Shown here: piece by piece, positions 5,466 through 5,957 of the stretch
How positions within the stretch are numbered: position 1 is the first letter of the stretch
How the letters are laid out: each line of letters begins with the position of its first letter
NCBI GenBank assembly: GCA_027858595.1
Contig: JAQICK010000401.1
Coordinates: 1-5,957 of the forward strand
Direction of reading: 5' to 3'
Length of the DNA stretch: 5,957 nt
DNA from: Melioribacteraceae bacterium
GTDB taxonomy: Bacteria; Bacteroidota; Ignavibacteria; Ignavibacteriales; Melioribacteraceae
Position numbers and translations under genes: made by a program
The notes under the pieces: generated by a model
The model's input: the letters and a program-made list of their open reading frames with translations, nothing else
What the model was told of the DNA's origin: nothing
The model's database searches: none

Positions 5466-5903
5466 TTACTTGTATTTTTTATAAAACTTATTACACACAT
5501 CCATAATCTGCATCATCTCAGCAGTTTGAAGTGGAATTTCTCTCTTGCTAGTCATTTTTGTAAAATAGTCAAGATATACTTCTTTTCCTTCTTGTAATTT
5601 ATTGATAAAATCATCTATTAAAACAGAACCTTTTTCTAATAAATCATCCTTTATTAAAAAGACAATCCAAATAACATCTTTGTCATTATATAAAGATTTT
5701 ATAGTTGACTCATATCCACTAGCTATAGTATTACCAACATAAGGTAAACTTATGATGACTGTATCTCCATCCTCAAATCCCTCTTCAATTGAAAATTCTT
5801 TTGTTTCTTGATGTAAATCATTAAAATAACGCAAGGCAAATTTCGTTGCATTTATAGTGTTTGAAAAGTTATCATCCGGAATTATTAATCCTTTAATATT
5901 CAT
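5466..5903 (-). CDS. Hypothetical protein of 145 residues
   Basis: I do not recognise this protein. It is soluble, with no signal peptide or membrane segment. The pattern of short hydrophobic strands (KGLIIPD about 4-10, DTVIISLP about 47-54, DVIWIVFLI about 76-84) alternating with helices (about 16-30, 62-73, 94-104) suggests a small alpha/beta fold; the C-terminal 30 residues look helical and end in a basic tail, YKKYK. No catalytic motif is evident. That it is a real gene is well supported: ATG at 5903 has a perfect AGGAGG seven bases upstream, the frame has ordinary low-GC codon use, and a hairpin terminator follows the TAA. It is upstream of aspD on the same strand but separated by the terminator, so a functional link is not implied. 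Confidence 0.8.
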   Translation of the reverse strand: MNIKGLIIPDDNFSNTINATKFALRYFNDLHQETKEFSIEEGFEDGDTVIISLPYVGNTIASGYESTIKSLYNDKDVIWIVFLIKDDLLEKGSVLIDDFINKLQEGKEVYLDYFTKMTSKREIPLQTAEMMQIMDVCNKFYKKYK

Positions 5904-5910
5904 GTGAGTA

Positions 5911-5916
5911 CCTCCT
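5911..5916 (-). promoter_or_regulatory. Ribosome binding site for the 145-residue protein
   Basis: A perfect AGGAGG with a seven-base spacer to the ATG at 5903. It fixes the start of the hypothetical gene and suggests efficient translation. Confidence 0.75.
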
Positions 5917-5928
5917 CATAAAAAAGAC

Positions 5929-5942
5929 ACATTACTTAATGT
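5929..5942. repeat. Short palindrome upstream of the hypothetical gene
   Basis: ACATTA-CT-TAATGT is a perfect 6-2-6 inverted repeat about 26 bases before the start codon. It may be an operator in the promoter region; the window ends too soon to see the -35 area, so no promoter can be called. Confidence 0.3.
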
Positions 5943-5957
5943 TACGTTAAAGGGTCC

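Overview
The window is AT-rich, with AGGAGG-type ribosome binding sites and a near-consensus sigma-A promoter, and reads normally with the standard bacterial code (no in-frame TGA codons in the genes). It looks like chromosome from a low-GC Gram-positive (Bacillota) or a relative; nothing visible fixes the genus. Every supported gene is on the minus strand, so transcription runs from high to low coordinates.

Right part (5904 down to 5426): a 145-residue soluble protein I do not recognise, with a strong ribosome binding site and a hairpin terminator behind it. Next (5355 down to 3729): a full-length aspartate 4-decarboxylase (aspD), a PLP enzyme converting aspartate to alanine and CO2. A dyad symmetry lies just before its start, over a possible -10 box.

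Middle (3728 to 3049): about 680 bases with no convincing gene. They hold a 10-bp direct repeat, a 10-bp inverted repeat and, at the low end, a well-formed promoter for the next operon with a palindrome over its -35 box.

Left part (3048 to 32): an osmoprotectant (glycine betaine/proline type) ABC importer in the order binding lipoprotein, permease, ATPase (proX-proW-proV), the reverse of the common opuAA-AB-AC and proVWX order. A strong hairpin with a U-tract overlaps the end of proX, so transcription probably falls off between the binding protein and the membrane parts. The permease and ATPase genes overlap by 8 bases and are probably translationally coupled.

The most notable point is in the ATPase gene. 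It is split by a one-base frame change just before Walker A, exactly at a canonical A AAA AAG slippery heptamer followed by a small hairpin. A -1 shift there restores a complete 390-residue ATPase with all motifs. A homopolymer sequencing error or a real mutation is the simplest explanation; programmed frameshifting or transcriptional slippage is the interesting alternative. I saw no mobile element, CRISPR array, tRNA or rRNA, and no clear sign of a wholly new system.
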